Positions 48,570-58,003 are shown, counted from the stretch's first letter. The stretch is DNA of 64,000 nt from Phil1 sp964487565 (GCA_964487565.1 CAZARN010000006.1:1-64000), one strand, 5' to 3'. The notes: a model not told the origin generated them from the letters alone. Made by a program: numbers and translations.

Positions 48570-49598
48570 TTACTTACCGATCAATGCTTCAAATTCATCT
48601 ATTGCACGATCAACGTCGGCGCGCGACACACCGTAGTGAGTGACGAACCTGAATTCTCCAAGCTCTTCACCGCCGATGATTATCCCCTTCTCCATCATCA
48701 GGTCAGGCAGTGCGGCGCGAAGCTTCTCATCGCGATCAAGCTTGAAGAACACCATATCGATCTCCACGCTGTCAATATCGACCTTGACGCCGTGGAGCCG
48801 AGCAAGTCGTTTAGCCATATATCTCGCGTTTTCATGATCCTCGCAAAGGCGCTTTGGCATCTCTTTGATCGCTATGAGACCCGCTGCCGCAAGAAAACCT
48901 GCCTGCCTCATACCGCCGCCCAGCATCTTGCGATATTTGCGCGCGCGCGCGACTTTATCCTTTGTTGAAGCAAATATGCTGCCAACCGGCGCGCAAAGCC
49001 CCTTTGAAAGGCAGCAGGACACGCTGTCAGCGTATTTTGTGATCTCTTTCACGTCATAGCCGAGCGCCGCAGCCGCATTGAACACGCGAGCGCCGTCAAG
49101 ATGTACGGGTATGCCGTGCGCGTCGGCTATCCTGCGTACATCAGCCATAATTTCAAGCGGCACAATGCGGCCGTTTGCAAGGGCGTTCTCAAGACAAATT
49201 AGAGCTGTCGGCGGCTCATGGATATCATCGGGGCGAATGAATGCTTCGATTTTTTGCGGTTGAGGAATACTGTTGGGATATGTGAGCTGGCGTATGTTCA
49301 CGCCGGAAAGCACAGCTGCCGCGCCGACTTCGTGCATCACAATATGGCAATCCGCGCCTGCGATGATCTCGTCGCCGCGTTTTGTTTGCGTAAGAAGACC
49401 AAGCTGATTACCCATGGTGCCCGACGTCACGAAAAGCGCCGCTTCTTTGCCGAGTATTGCGGCGGCGGTTTCCTCAAGTTCGTTTACCGTCGGGTCGTCC
49501 TGATAAACATCGTCGCCAACGGCCGCTTTGAATATGGCCTCGCGCATTTCCGGCGTTTGCTGTGTCACTGTGTCGCTTCGAAGATCGATATAGTGCAT
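48570..49598 (-). CDS. ltaE: Low-specificity L-threonine aldolase
   Basis: The 342-residue PLP enzyme cleaves threonine or allo-threonine to glycine and acetaldehyde. Signs are IDLRSDTVTQQTPEMREA at the N-terminus, SGTMGNQLG, HLDGARVFNAA for the cofactor Asp, and CCLSKGLCAPVGS with the Schiff-base lysine. It lies between exoA (15-base gap) and the phosphodiesterase (30-base gap). Confidence 0.93.
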   Translation of the reverse strand: MHYIDLRSDTVTQQTPEMREAIFKAAVGDDVYQDDPTVNELEETAAAILGKEAALFVTSGTMGNQLGLLTQTKRGDEIIAGADCHIVMHEVGAAAVLSGVNIRQLTYPNSIPQPQKIEAFIRPDDIHEPPTALICLENALANGRIVPLEIMADVRRIADAHGIPVHLDGARVFNAAAALGYDVKEITKYADSVSCCLSKGLCAPVGSIFASTKDKVARARKYRKMLGGGMRQAGFLAAAGLIAIKEMPKRLCEDHENARYMAKRLARLHGVKVDIDSVEIDMVFFKLDRDEKLRAALPDLMMEKGIIIGGEELGEFRFVTHYGVSRADVDRAIDEFEALIGK

Positions 49599-49613
49599 AG
49601 GTATCCTCCTTGA

Positions 49614-50378
49614 TTATTCAAGCTCGAGCATGACAGGACAGTGATCGCTTCCCGTCACCTCGGGCAATATTGCGCTTTCTCTTATGCGTTGTCTGAGCTT
49701 ATCGCTCACGATGAAATAGTCTATACGCCATCCGATATTCCTTGCACGGGCATTGTTCATATAGCTCCACCAGGAATAAGCATCCCTTCTGTCAGGATAT
49801 AGGAAACGGAAGCTATCCGTCAAGCCTGTTTCAAGAAGCTCGGTCATCTTCGCGCGCTCCTGATCGGTGAAACCAGCGTTGTTGCGGTTTGAGGAAGGAT
49901 TTTTCAGGTCTATCTCCTCATGGGCAACGTTTAGATCCCCGCAAAGGATCACCGGTTTCTTACTGTCAAGCTCAGTCAGGTATTTTCTGAACGAATCCTC
50001 CCAGTCCATACGAAATTCCAGCCTTGTAAGCTCCCGTTGGGAATTCGGAGTATAGCAGTCAACGAAAAAAAACTCGTCTAACTCCGCCGTTATAACCCTC
50101 CCCTCCATGGGAAAGCCAAGCTTATCCATTTCAGGCAGATCATATGACACGGCGATCGGCGCTTCCTTCGTAAACACAGCCGTGCCCGAATAGCCTTTCT
50201 TATCGGCGCAATGCCAAAAAGCATGGTAGCCTTCCGGCGTAAAACCTATCTGTTCATGCTGAAGCTTTGTCTCCTGCACGGCGAAAACATCTGCATCTAT
50301 CGCACGAAAAAACTCCTCGAATCCCTTCCCCATGCACGCGCGAATGCCGTTCACATTCCATGATACGAATCTCTTCAT
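49614..50378 (-). CDS. exoA: Exodeoxyribonuclease III / AP endonuclease
   Basis: The 254-residue protein cleaves DNA at abasic sites in base-excision repair. Family motifs are SWNVNGIRA at the N-terminus, AVQETKL, GDLNVAHEEIDL, WRIDYFIVS and GSDHCPV. Two adjacent ATG codons follow GGGAGG; the second gives better spacing. It starts 2 bases after the stop of the uridine-kinase-like gene. Confidence 0.95.
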   Translation of the reverse strand: MKRFVSWNVNGIRACMGKGFEEFFRAIDADVFAVQETKLQHEQIGFTPEGYHAFWHCADKKGYSGTAVFTKEAPIAVSYDLPEMDKLGFPMEGRVITAELDEFFFVDCYTPNSQRELTRLEFRMDWEDSFRKYLTELDSKKPVILCGDLNVAHEEIDLKNPSSNRNNAGFTDQERAKMTELLETGLTDSFRFLYPDRRDAYSWWSYMNNARARNIGWRIDYFIVSDKLRQRIRESAILPEVTGSDHCPVMLELE

Positions 50379-50380
50379 CA

Positions 50381-52042
50381 TCAATCCTCCCGATAGAATG
50401 TGCATCCGCCGATAAATTCACGCAGAACGCTCGTTGGCGGTATCTCATCCTCAACATCCGCGTCAAGGAAGTAATTCAGGAATTTCACTATGTCGCGTGC
50501 TGCCGCATAGCAACGGCTTTCCGCGGGCACGGCCTTGAGCAAAGGATAAACGTATTTTTTGAGCACCGCGATCTCATAAACAAGGGTCGTGTTGAATATT
50601 GCGTCCGCGTGTTCCTGATAAGGGAATATCCATGTTTCCTCGCCGCGCCTCACGCTCGGCCACATGGAAAGCGTCTTTTCCATTGAAGCTCCCCGCGTCT
50701 CATAATCGCGCACGAGCCTTCTCAAAAGTCTGACGTCGGTCGTACGGATACGGTTGTGGTCGTCGAGATTCAACGTTGTGAGCGCGCTCACATAAACCCT
50801 GAAAAGCTTGGATTCATCGATGTCTGAACTTATAAGCAGCGGATTGAGTCCGTGTATTCCTTCAATGATGAGCGGCCTGTCCGAACGCGGGTGTATCATA
50901 ACTCCATTCGCGGCCCTTTTGCCGGTCATGAAATCAAACACCGGGATCTCAACCTCACAGCCCTTGAGGATCGCGTCAAGATCGGTGTTGAAGCGCTCTA
51001 TATCAAGCGTGTTGATGTTCTCAAGATCCTTTTCCCCGTGTTCATCAACCGGGATAGCATCCCTGTCGAGATAATAATTGTCGAGCGATATCATTATCGG
51101 ATCGCGGCCAAGCACGCGAAGCTGTGTGCAGATCCTGTGTGCGCTTGTCGTTTTGCCCGAAGAGCTTGGTCCTGCAACAAGCACGGCCATGGCGCCTCGA
51201 TTTACGATCTGGTCCGCGATCGCAGCATAGCTCTTTTCATGAAGCGCTTCGTTGACACGGACAAGCTCACGGACGGACTTGTTTTCGACCATCGTGTTAA
51301 GCTCGTTCACGGTCGTGCATTTCATGAGCTTGCTCCACTCATCGCTTTGACGGAAAACGCCGGCAAGCTTGGGCAGTTCTTCATAGTCGGAAGGTACATC
51401 CGGCTCATCCGTGCGCGGCATGAGCATCATTATTGAACCGCTGCTGTATTTAAGGCGGAAAACATCGCAATATTCCGTTGAGGGCGCCATTTCGCCATAG
51501 AAATAGTCCATATAGCCTTCAACCGAATACACGTCGAAATAGTTGAAATTACGCCAGCGAAGGAGCTTCGCTTTATCAAGCTGGCCATCCTTCTCATAAA
51601 AACTGATCGCTTCGTTTATATCGAGCCTTTTGCGCTCGAGTGGAAGCGCCGCGCGAACGATGTTGCGCATCTCGCTTTCAAGGTGCAATACGTCCTGTTC
51701 GGTTAAGGCGGGCTCCTTATCTATCGAGATATATAATCCGGGCCCCAGCGAATAGCGCACGAAAACGCGCGCATCCTGAAAAAGCTTCCTCACCGCGGCA
51801 ATAAGAATGAATTGCAGCGTGCGTTCATACACGCGACGCCCGGCATCCTCGCCGTAGCGCAAAAGATGGATATCCACATCTCGAAAAGGCGTATAACGAA
51901 GGCTGAATACCTCGCCGCCTATCTGCGCCGCAAGCGGGCGCCGTCTGAGTGAATATATGTCCAATTGAAGCTTCTTGACAGCATCAAGAAGACTCTCTCC
52001 GTGTTTAAGTTCGCATACCGTGCCGTCAACGGTTATTTTCAT
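50381..52042 (-). CDS. Nucleoside kinase of the TGS/SAD-uridine kinase fusion type
   Basis: The 553-residue protein joins three parts. An N-terminal TGS-like ubiquitin fold covers about residues 1-65. A region resembling the second additional domain of threonyl-tRNA synthetase runs from about 65 to 270. The C-terminal uridine-kinase domain has Walker A GPSSSGKT at 291-298, SLDNYYLDR and IIEGIHGLNP. This architecture is known in Clostridia and some other bacteria, and it phosphorylates uridine or cytidine by family analogy. CGGAGGG upstream fixes the ATG. It heads the exoA-ltaE-GDPD operon. Confidence 0.88.
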   Translation of the reverse strand: MKITVDGTVCELKHGESLLDAVKKLQLDIYSLRRRPLAAQIGGEVFSLRYTPFRDVDIHLLRYGEDAGRRVYERTLQFILIAAVRKLFQDARVFVRYSLGPGLYISIDKEPALTEQDVLHLESEMRNIVRAALPLERKRLDINEAISFYEKDGQLDKAKLLRWRNFNYFDVYSVEGYMDYFYGEMAPSTEYCDVFRLKYSSGSIMMLMPRTDEPDVPSDYEELPKLAGVFRQSDEWSKLMKCTTVNELNTMVENKSVRELVRVNEALHEKSYAAIADQIVNRGAMAVLVAGPSSSGKTTSAHRICTQLRVLGRDPIMISLDNYYLDRDAIPVDEHGEKDLENINTLDIERFNTDLDAILKGCEVEIPVFDFMTGKRAANGVMIHPRSDRPLIIEGIHGLNPLLISSDIDESKLFRVYVSALTTLNLDDHNRIRTTDVRLLRRLVRDYETRGASMEKTLSMWPSVRRGEETWIFPYQEHADAIFNTTLVYEIAVLKKYVYPLLKAVPAESRCYAAARDIVKFLNYFLDADVEDEIPPTSVLREFIGGCTFYRED

Positions 52043-52070
52043 TGAAATCCCTCCGAAATCTGATTTTTAT

Positions 52071-52098
52071 ATTATACATCAAATAGATGACCAATAAA
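52071..52098 (-). promoter_or_regulatory. Possible promoter of the nucleoside kinase operon
   Basis: Minus-strand -10 TATAAT (52071-52076) is perfect. The -35 TTTATT (52093-52098) is weak with a 16-base spacer. Confidence 0.45.
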
Positions 52099-52156
52099 GC
52101 CAATCCTTAACAAATTTTGAAATGTTGCCGAATTATTCATACTTCCTTTCATATTA

Positions 52157-52165
52157 TGATATAAT
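52157..52165 (+). promoter_or_regulatory. Extended -10 promoter of the flippase-mazG operon
   Basis: TGA then TATAAT (52160-52165), 30 bases upstream of the flippase start codon. No strong -35 is visible. Confidence 0.55.
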
Positions 52166-52195
52166 GCTTGAGATAATTTGAACTAAGAGGGTTTT

Positions 52196-53803
52196 ATGGA
52201 GAAGAAACAGAGATCGTTTGTGCAGGGCGCAGCAATACTCGGCGTTGCAGGTCTGCTGGTCAAAATAATCGGCGCCATATTCAGAATACCGTTTGCAAAC
52301 GCCGTCGGCCCTGAGGGCGCTTGCTATTATGACGCCGCGCAACCATATTACGCATTTTTGCTTGTTATATCATCCTCGGGCCTGCCGACGGCGGTCTCAA
52401 AACAGGTCAGCGAGTATGTTGCACTTAATGATTATCGCGGCGCAAAAGAGGTGCTCAACGTTTCCCTCGTGCTGCTGACATGTATCGGCTTCGTAACAGG
52501 ACTTATGATGTATTTCGGTGCAGGAACATTTGCCGCGATCACATCATATGAGGAAACGATCCATTCTTTCCGCGCCCTTGCGCCTGCGCTGTTGTTCGTT
52601 AGCGTCATGTGCGCATACCGCGGTTATCTGCAAGGACTTCAGCGCATGACCGGCACCGCGCTTTCGCAAATCGCGGAACAGGTCGGCAAGCTTGTGATCG
52701 GTCTTACGCTTGCGATCAAGCTTCTTCCCAAAGGGCCGGAATATGCCGCCATGGGCGCGCTCATAGGCGTCTCGGTATCCGAACTGCTCGGTTTGATAAT
52801 CGTTTTTCTTTTCTATAATACACGCAAGAAGGCGCTTGACGCAAAGGTCGCCCGCTGCAACACCGAAAAGATCGGCTTTGGCCGTGTCGCCAAGTCTCTT
52901 CTCATCGTCGCGATCCCGATAACCATAGGCGCGTCGATAAGTCCCCTCACGGGTATGGTCGACAGCGCCCTTATCGGCAGAATGCTCCAGAACATCGGCT
53001 ATACCGAGGAAATGAGCAAAACAGCCTACTCGCTTCTTCGCACTTATGTCACAACGCTTACCAACATGCCAGGCGTGCTTACGATGGCCCTCGCCATGAG
53101 CCTTGTGCCTGCGATATCATCCCGCGTCGCACAGAAGAATATCGAAGGCGTGCGCAGCGCTTCCAGAATGGGACTCAAGCTTGCGCTCATAATCGGTATC
53201 CCGTGTGCGGTCGGGCTTTTCGTGCTTGCCAGACCTATCATTCACATGCTGTATCCGAAACTTTCCGACGCGGAACTTACGCTTGCCGCCGATCTTATGC
53301 GCACGGCAAGCATAGGAGTGATTTTCCTCTCCATGGTTCAGTCCATGACGGGCGTTATTCAAGGCCTCGGCAAGCAAATGGTGCCCGTGTTCAATCTTTT
53401 CATCGGGTTTGTTCTCAAAGTTGTCTCGCTCCTTATACTGATGCGCATTCCTTCTGTTAACATACAGGGCGCAGCGGTTTCGACAGTCATATGTTATGCG
53501 TATGCCGGGGTTGCGGATACGATTTACATGATACGGCGCACAAAATTGCCGGTCAATATGTTCGACATTTTCCTCAAGCCCATTCTCGCTTCGCTTGCAA
53601 TGGGCGTCGTCGTATATCTCATTTACGATTCTGTTCTTGCCGCCGGTCACGCCACGCTGGCAACGCTTTTATCCGTTGCCGTGGGCGTTGCAGTTTACGC
53701 GGTGCTTGTCGTTGTTCTTCGCATGTTCTCCTCAGATGAACTCAGCTTCATTCCCGGCGGCGGCAGGCTGAAGGCAATTATATACAAGAACGGGAGAAAA
53801 TAA
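52196..53803 (+). CDS. SpoVB/MurJ-like lipid flippase
   Basis: The 535-residue polytopic protein belongs to the MVF/polysaccharide flippase group with 13-14 membrane helices. The N-terminus SFVQGAAILGVAGLLVKIIG and the SSSGLPTAVSKQVSEY segment are typical of SpoVB/YtgP/YabM proteins, proposed to move lipid-linked precursors such as lipid II. The following mazG and HU genes reproduce the yabM-yabN-like order of Bacillus. Vegetative versus spore-cortex use cannot be decided. Confidence 0.88.
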   Translation: MEKKQRSFVQGAAILGVAGLLVKIIGAIFRIPFANAVGPEGACYYDAAQPYYAFLLVISSSGLPTAVSKQVSEYVALNDYRGAKEVLNVSLVLLTCIGFVTGLMMYFGAGTFAAITSYEETIHSFRALAPALLFVSVMCAYRGYLQGLQRMTGTALSQIAEQVGKLVIGLTLAIKLLPKGPEYAAMGALIGVSVSELLGLIIVFLFYNTRKKALDAKVARCNTEKIGFGRVAKSLLIVAIPITIGASISPLTGMVDSALIGRMLQNIGYTEEMSKTAYSLLRTYVTTLTNMPGVLTMALAMSLVPAISSRVAQKNIEGVRSASRMGLKLALIIGIPCAVGLFVLARPIIHMLYPKLSDAELTLAADLMRTASIGVIFLSMVQSMTGVIQGLGKQMVPVFNLFIGFVLKVVSLLILMRIPSVNIQGAAVSTVICYAYAGVADTIYMIRRTKLPVNMFDIFLKPILASLAMGVVVYLIYDSVLAAGHATLATLLSVAVGVAVYAVLVVVLRMFSSDELSFIPGGGRLKAIIYKNGRK

Positions 53804-53805
53804 AA

Positions 53806-55254
53806 ATGACGCTGACTGTTGTTCCCCTTTCAACCCCAAACAGCATTACCGCGCTTTCGCAGGCGACGCTTCTCAACACGGACAGGCTTGTCTTGCAAAC
53901 CGCGCAGCATCCAAGCGCCGCATGGATAGTTTCCTCTGGCATTCCCTATATGAGCATGGACGCGCTGTATGAATCTTCCTGCGATTTTGACGAGCTTAAC
54001 GCTGCAATTGCGGACAAGCTCACAGCCCTTGCATTAAATTTTGATGTCGTTTACGCCGTTCCGGGTCGCGGTCCGGGTTCCGCCCTCAAGCGTACGTTGA
54101 TACACAGCGCCCGTGAACGTGGCGTCGCGCTTCGTTTTCTCCCCGGCTCAGGTTATGCCGAAGCGGCCATTGCAGCTTCCGGTGACGTCGTATCGTCAGG
54201 CGATATTCGCATCGTTGAAGCTTCCGCCCTACCCTGCCGCATTGATCCGTATGTGCCGCTGTGCGTTGAAGAAATCGATACCGTTATCCGCGCATCTGAA
54301 GTTAAACTTGCCCTGTCCGAGTATTATCCCGATGATTATGGCGTTTTTTATGCAAAAATGGATCAACAGGGCGCATACTCCGTGTCAGCGATAGCCCTTT
54401 TTGAACTTGACCGGCAAAAATCATATTTTGCATCCGATGTACTTATCGTGCCTGCCGCTAAATTTGAGCAGCTTACACGTCACGGTCTTGAAGGGCTTAC
54501 CGGCGTGCTCGAGCGCCTTCGCGCGCCCGGAGGCTGTCCGTGGGACGCCGAACAGACGCATGAAAGCCTGCGCAAGGACCTTATAGAAGAAACATATGAG
54601 GTGCTCGACGCAATCGACCGCGCCGACAACGAGGCGCTTTGTGAAGAACTTGGAGATCTTCTGCTTCAAGTGGTCTTCCACGCCTGCATTGAAGCCGAGC
54701 TTCGCAACTTCACCATGCGCGACGTCACAACAGGCATAGTCAACAAACTCGTTTACCGTCATCCGCATGTCTTCGGTGACGTGAACGTAAAAAGCTCCGA
54801 GGAAGTTTTGGTGAACTGGGACAAGTTGAAAAAGAAAGAAAAGCATCAGGACACCGTAACGGACGCAATGCAAAGTATCCCGCGCGGATTTCCAGCGCTT
54901 ATGCGAGCACAGAAGCTGCAAAAGAAAGCTGCCTCCGTCGGGTTCGACTGGCCCGATTTGACAGGTGCGCTCAGCAAGCTCTCAGAGGAGGCCGGCGAGC
55001 TAAATGAAGCCGTGATAAACAAAGAGGGTGAAGCGCGAATTTCAGAAGAAGCCGGCGATCTGCTTTTTTCAGCCGTAAACGCCGTTCGTCTTGCAGGCTG
55101 TAACAGCGAGCTTGCGCTTGGTGCAGCAAACGATAAATTTCTTGATCGTTTTTCAAAAGTTGAACGATCTGTGATAGACGACGGTCTTGATATATCATCC
55201 GTTGGAGCCGATTCTCTCAACGAGCGCTGGGACAAGGCAAAAAAAGGCTTGTAA
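53806..55254 (+). CDS. mazG: MazG nucleotide pyrophosphohydrolase with degenerate methylase domain
   Basis: The 482-residue protein is YabN-like. An N-terminal tetrapyrrole-methylase-type domain (about residues 1-215) keeps only YAVPGRGPGS of the usual SAM-binding features. Two MazG domains follow. The first has RAPGGCPWDAEQTHESL, LIEETYEVLDAI and EELGDLLLQVVFHA, with the EExxE/ExxD magnesium residues. The second has KLSEEAGELNEAV and ISEEAGDLLFSAVNAV. It hydrolyses nucleoside triphosphates, probably for pool cleaning. It starts 2 bases after the flippase stop. Confidence 0.92.
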   Translation: MTLTVVPLSTPNSITALSQATLLNTDRLVLQTAQHPSAAWIVSSGIPYMSMDALYESSCDFDELNAAIADKLTALALNFDVVYAVPGRGPGSALKRTLIHSARERGVALRFLPGSGYAEAAIAASGDVVSSGDIRIVEASALPCRIDPYVPLCVEEIDTVIRASEVKLALSEYYPDDYGVFYAKMDQQGAYSVSAIALFELDRQKSYFASDVLIVPAAKFEQLTRHGLEGLTGVLERLRAPGGCPWDAEQTHESLRKDLIEETYEVLDAIDRADNEALCEELGDLLLQVVFHACIEAELRNFTMRDVTTGIVNKLVYRHPHVFGDVNVKSSEEVLVNWDKLKKKEKHQDTVTDAMQSIPRGFPALMRAQKLQKKAASVGFDWPDLTGALSKLSEEAGELNEAVINKEGEARISEEAGDLLFSAVNAVRLAGCNSELALGAANDKFLDRFSKVERSVIDDGLDISSVGADSLNERWDKAKKGL

Positions 55255-55289
55255 CCTGAATTTTTTAGTACAAAGTATATAAATTAGGC

Positions 55290-55318
55290 TTGTACAATGG
55301 GATAAAAGCTGATACAAT
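55290..55318 (+). promoter_or_regulatory. Promoter of the HU gene
   Basis: -35 TTGTAC (55290-55295), 17-base spacer, -10 TACAAT (55313-55318). A second TATAAT at 55329-55334 could be another -10. Confidence 0.6.
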
Positions 55319-55361
55319 AATGCGCGGATATAATCCACGTAAATTTTAGGAGGTTATAGAA

Positions 55362-55634
55362 ATGAACAAAACCGAACTCATCGCCGCCGTAGCCGAGAAG
55401 AGCGGACTTACCAGGAAGGATGCCGAAAAGGCAGTCACCGCTGCCCTTACCACCATCACCGATAGCCTCAAGCAGGGCGATAAGGTCCAGCTTGTTGGTT
55501 TCGGCGTGTTCGAGACCCGCGTCCGTCCCGCTCATAAGGGCCACAACCCCATGACCGGCGCAGAGATCGAAATCGCTGAGAGCAAGGCCGCCGCGTTCAA
55601 AGCCGGCAAGGCCCTCAAGGAAGCGCTCAACTGA
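55362..55634 (+). CDS. hup: DNA-binding protein HU
   Basis: The 90-residue protein is a standard HU: MNKTELIAAVAEKSGL opening, VQLVGFGVFETRVRPA, then the arm region with GHNPMTG and a C-terminal AFKAGKALKEAL helix. It compacts and bends DNA as a dimer. AGGAGG precedes the ATG. It has its own promoter and terminator although it follows mazG closely. Confidence 0.97.
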   Translation: MNKTELIAAVAEKSGLTRKDAEKAVTAALTTITDSLKQGDKVQLVGFGVFETRVRPAHKGHNPMTGAEIEIAESKAAAFKAGKALKEALN

Positions 55635-55653
55635 GTATTATCCCCCAAAAAAC

Positions 55654-55688
55654 AAAGGCGGTCTGCAAAATCAGGCCGCCTTTAATTT
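55654..55688. terminator. Terminator between hup and the second phosphatidyltransferase
   Basis: AAAGGCGG (55654-55661) pairs with CCGCCTTT (55676-55683); an inner CTG/CAG extends the stem. TTT-AATTT follows on the plus strand. On the minus strand a longer T-run follows, so it can serve both convergent genes. Confidence 0.75.
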
Positions 55689-55731
55689 CGTTAATAATTA
55701 TCGTTCTGGAATCATCATCACACAATCCCTG

Positions 55732-56283
55732 TCACGCCCTGTTTCCTGCGTTATCTTTTCGTTCGTGAGAAATGAAAACCTGGGCCCTTGCATAATGCAC
55801 AAGCGCGATAGCGGCAAGTGCTATCGATATCGCGAAAACGATCAGGTTCCCGACGCCTATCCAGGGCAGGAACTCTTTTGCAAGCGTAAGCGCGACGCCC
55901 AAATTGAAGCCTCCCGCGGCAAGCTTGCCAAACCAATCCGCATAAACGACGATATCTTTTTTGAACAGTATAAATCCGCCGATGATCATCATGAGCTCCT
56001 TTGCTACAACGGCAATGAGCATCCATAGCGGCAGCCATCCTTTTAAATAGAAGCATGTGAGCGCTGTTAAAACCATCAGCTTATCCGCAAGCGGATCAAG
56101 CACCTTTCCGACGTCTGTGATCCAATTGTTTTTTCTTGCAAGATATCCGTCGAGAAGATCGGTTATGAACGCGGCCGTAAAAACAATAAGGCAATGCAGG
56201 TATTCGGTTTTCGCAAAAAGAAAAGCAAAAACACCCACCAGTAAAAGTCGTATTGATGATAAAATATTGGGTATATGCCTCAT
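55732..56283 (-). CDS. Second CDP-alcohol phosphatidyltransferase (PgsA-like)
   Basis: The 183-residue membrane protein has the family motif as LLDGYLARK followed by VGKVLDPLADK, and about five hydrophobic segments. It differs in sequence from pgsA at 24047, so it is an old paralogue. It may make phosphatidylglycerol phosphate or, like some actinobacterial relatives, another phospholipid such as cardiolipin. The ATG at 56283 is 5 bases from GGAGG; the adjacent upstream ATG is too close. It is monocistronic and convergent with hup. Confidence 0.85.
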   Translation of the reverse strand: MRHIPNILSSIRLLLVGVFAFLFAKTEYLHCLIVFTAAFITDLLDGYLARKNNWITDVGKVLDPLADKLMVLTALTCFYLKGWLPLWMLIAVVAKELMMIIGGFILFKKDIVVYADWFGKLAAGGFNLGVALTLAKEFLPWIGVGNLIVFAISIALAAIALVHYARAQVFISHERKDNAGNRA

Positions 56284-56402
56284 CATTGCCTCCATCAACA
56301 TAATTATAGTTATTATATCTCAACGCAGTGAATACTACCAGCAATATTTGTCGATTTATTCAAGCGGCAATATACACAATATACATTCCCCCCGCTTTTT
56401 GA

Positions 56403-56431
56403 TTGACATGTACAAGTCAAGGATATAAAAT
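56403..56431 (+). promoter_or_regulatory. Promoter of the PrsA-like gene
   Basis: -35 TTGACA (56403-56408), 17-base spacer, -10 TAAAAT (56426-56431). Confidence 0.7.
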
Positions 56432-56488
56432 AGAAAAGCGAGTTTATTTATTGGGCAGCTATGCCCTTGATAAAGGAGAACAAAGGAA

Positions 56489-57673
56489 ATGTTTAAGAAA
56501 CACACGCTTCGTGCGCTTGCGCTCATACTTGTGACGGTGATGGCCGTTGCGGCAATCGCCGGATGCAGCGCCTCCAACCCGAACCCGACAGTGCTCAAAA
56601 TTGGCGATATAAACATCGGTATGTCCCGGTATTACAGCATTTTCAGTTCTTATAAGAACATGTATGAGTCATACGGTTTTTATGATGTCTCCACAACGGA
56701 AAAGCTCCGTGAGTTTCAGGACATGATCTATGGCGTTCTGATTGATGGTTATCTTCCGCTTTACTGGGCCAACAAAGCCGGGGTCACTTTGACCGATGAT
56801 GAAGAAGCGCAGGCGGAAGCTTCAATGTCGGATGAGCTCGAAAGCAATTTGAAAAGCTATGCCGATGATGTTAGTTCATCCATAACAGACGAGAACGCGA
56901 TCCGCGAGGAAGAAGTAAAGCTTTTCAAGAAAGCCCTGAAAAAATCGGGATGGACCTACAACGGCTATCTCGATATGATGCTGCAGAACTATCGCGAACA
57001 GCTTATAATGAAAAAGTTCATGCAGAGCATCTATGACGAAGAAGTGAGCGTGAGCGAGGATGACGTGCTCAAGCATTACAATGAACTCATCACCGAACAG
57101 ACCGCCGAGTATTCCGAAACCCCGTCTTCCTATTATGACGATTATATGAAATACGTCAACGGAACGACCACCGTCCAGCCTATAGTCGCACCGGCAGGAT
57201 ATCGTTTCTGCAAGCACATCCTCATCAAATTTGCTGCCGAGGGCGAAACCAAGGATGTTGACGCTATCGTTGCCGAAGTCCAGGCCAAGCTTGACGCCGG
57301 CGAAGATTTTGACGCTCTTGTTGCCGAATACGGCGAGGACACGGGTATGCAGAGCGAACCGTATATCACCACCGGTTATCTTGTGAGCAACGATATACTC
57401 GATAAGTATTACGATGGATTCGGCGCTGCTGCAATGGCGCTTGAAAAGATCGGCGATGTCAGCGCGCCGGTTAAGACCACCGCAGGTTATCACTTCATCC
57501 AGTATACAAGCGACGTGAGCACTGATCCCATTGCCTACGATACTATTTCCGACGCTTTGATGCAACAGATGATCAATGACGCTCAGACTGCATCATATAA
57601 CGCCCACATGGAAACATGGAAGGCCGATACCGATATAGTCAAGTATTACAACAGGGTCAGCAACATTCGCTGA
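56489..57673 (+). CDS. PrsA-like peptidyl-prolyl isomerase lipoprotein
   Basis: The 394-residue protein is an extracytoplasmic foldase. It has a lipoprotein signal with cleavage before the Cys of AIAGCSAS (about residue 26). A helical SurA-N/trigger-factor-like region follows (50-220), then a parvulin domain with HILIKFAAEGETKD, LDAGEDFDALVAEYGEDTG and TTAGYHFIQYTS. AAAGGAGAACAAAGGAA precedes the ATG. It is monocistronic with a strong promoter and terminator, as expected for an abundant secretion chaperone. Confidence 0.92.
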   Translation: MFKKHTLRALALILVTVMAVAAIAGCSASNPNPTVLKIGDINIGMSRYYSIFSSYKNMYESYGFYDVSTTEKLREFQDMIYGVLIDGYLPLYWANKAGVTLTDDEEAQAEASMSDELESNLKSYADDVSSSITDENAIREEEVKLFKKALKKSGWTYNGYLDMMLQNYREQLIMKKFMQSIYDEEVSVSEDDVLKHYNELITEQTAEYSETPSSYYDDYMKYVNGTTTVQPIVAPAGYRFCKHILIKFAAEGETKDVDAIVAEVQAKLDAGEDFDALVAEYGEDTGMQSEPYITTGYLVSNDILDKYYDGFGAAAMALEKIGDVSAPVKTTAGYHFIQYTSDVSTDPIAYDTISDALMQQMINDAQTASYNAHMETWKADTDIVKYYNRVSNIR

Positions 57674-57693
57674 TCCGGTCAAAAAACAGTAAT

Positions 57694-57730
57694 GGGGCAC
57701 ACGGTTTTACAGCCGTGTGCCCCTTCTTTG
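57694..57730. terminator. Terminator after the PrsA-like gene
   Basis: GGGGCACACGG (57694-57704) pairs perfectly with CCGTGTGCCCC (57713-57723), followed by TTCTTTG. On the minus strand a TTTTTT run lies 12 bases beyond the stem, so it may also serve the convergent DUF378 gene. Confidence 0.75.
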
Positions 57731-57758
57731 CAACCGTTAAGAACGCAAATATCGATAC

Positions 57759-57956
57759 TTACTCGCGATGCTTTCCGCCTCTGCCAAAAAGCAGCGCAAT
57801 TCCCCATATACCGGCGAGACCGACGAGCGTATAAATGATCCTGGAAACGACGGCTCCGGCGCCGAAAATGGCTGCTACCAGATCCCATTGAAAAATGCCT
57901 ATCAGACCCCAGTTGAGCGCTCCGATCACCATGAGGATCAATGCAATCGTGTCCAT
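57759..57956 (-). CDS. DUF378 small membrane protein
   Basis: The 65-residue protein has two membrane helices and the family pattern ALILMVIGALNWGLIGIF and DLVAAIFG, then VVSRIIYTLVGLAGIWGI. The function of DUF378 is unknown. AAGGAG lies 6 bases before the ATG. A basic tail (GRGGKHRE) ends it. Confidence 0.88.
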   Translation of the reverse strand: MDTIALILMVIGALNWGLIGIFQWDLVAAIFGAGAVVSRIIYTLVGLAGIWGIALLFGRGGKHRE

Positions 57957-58003
57957 ACCTGACTCCTTTTAATTTTATACAGACAGATTGCCCATATTGG
58001 GGT

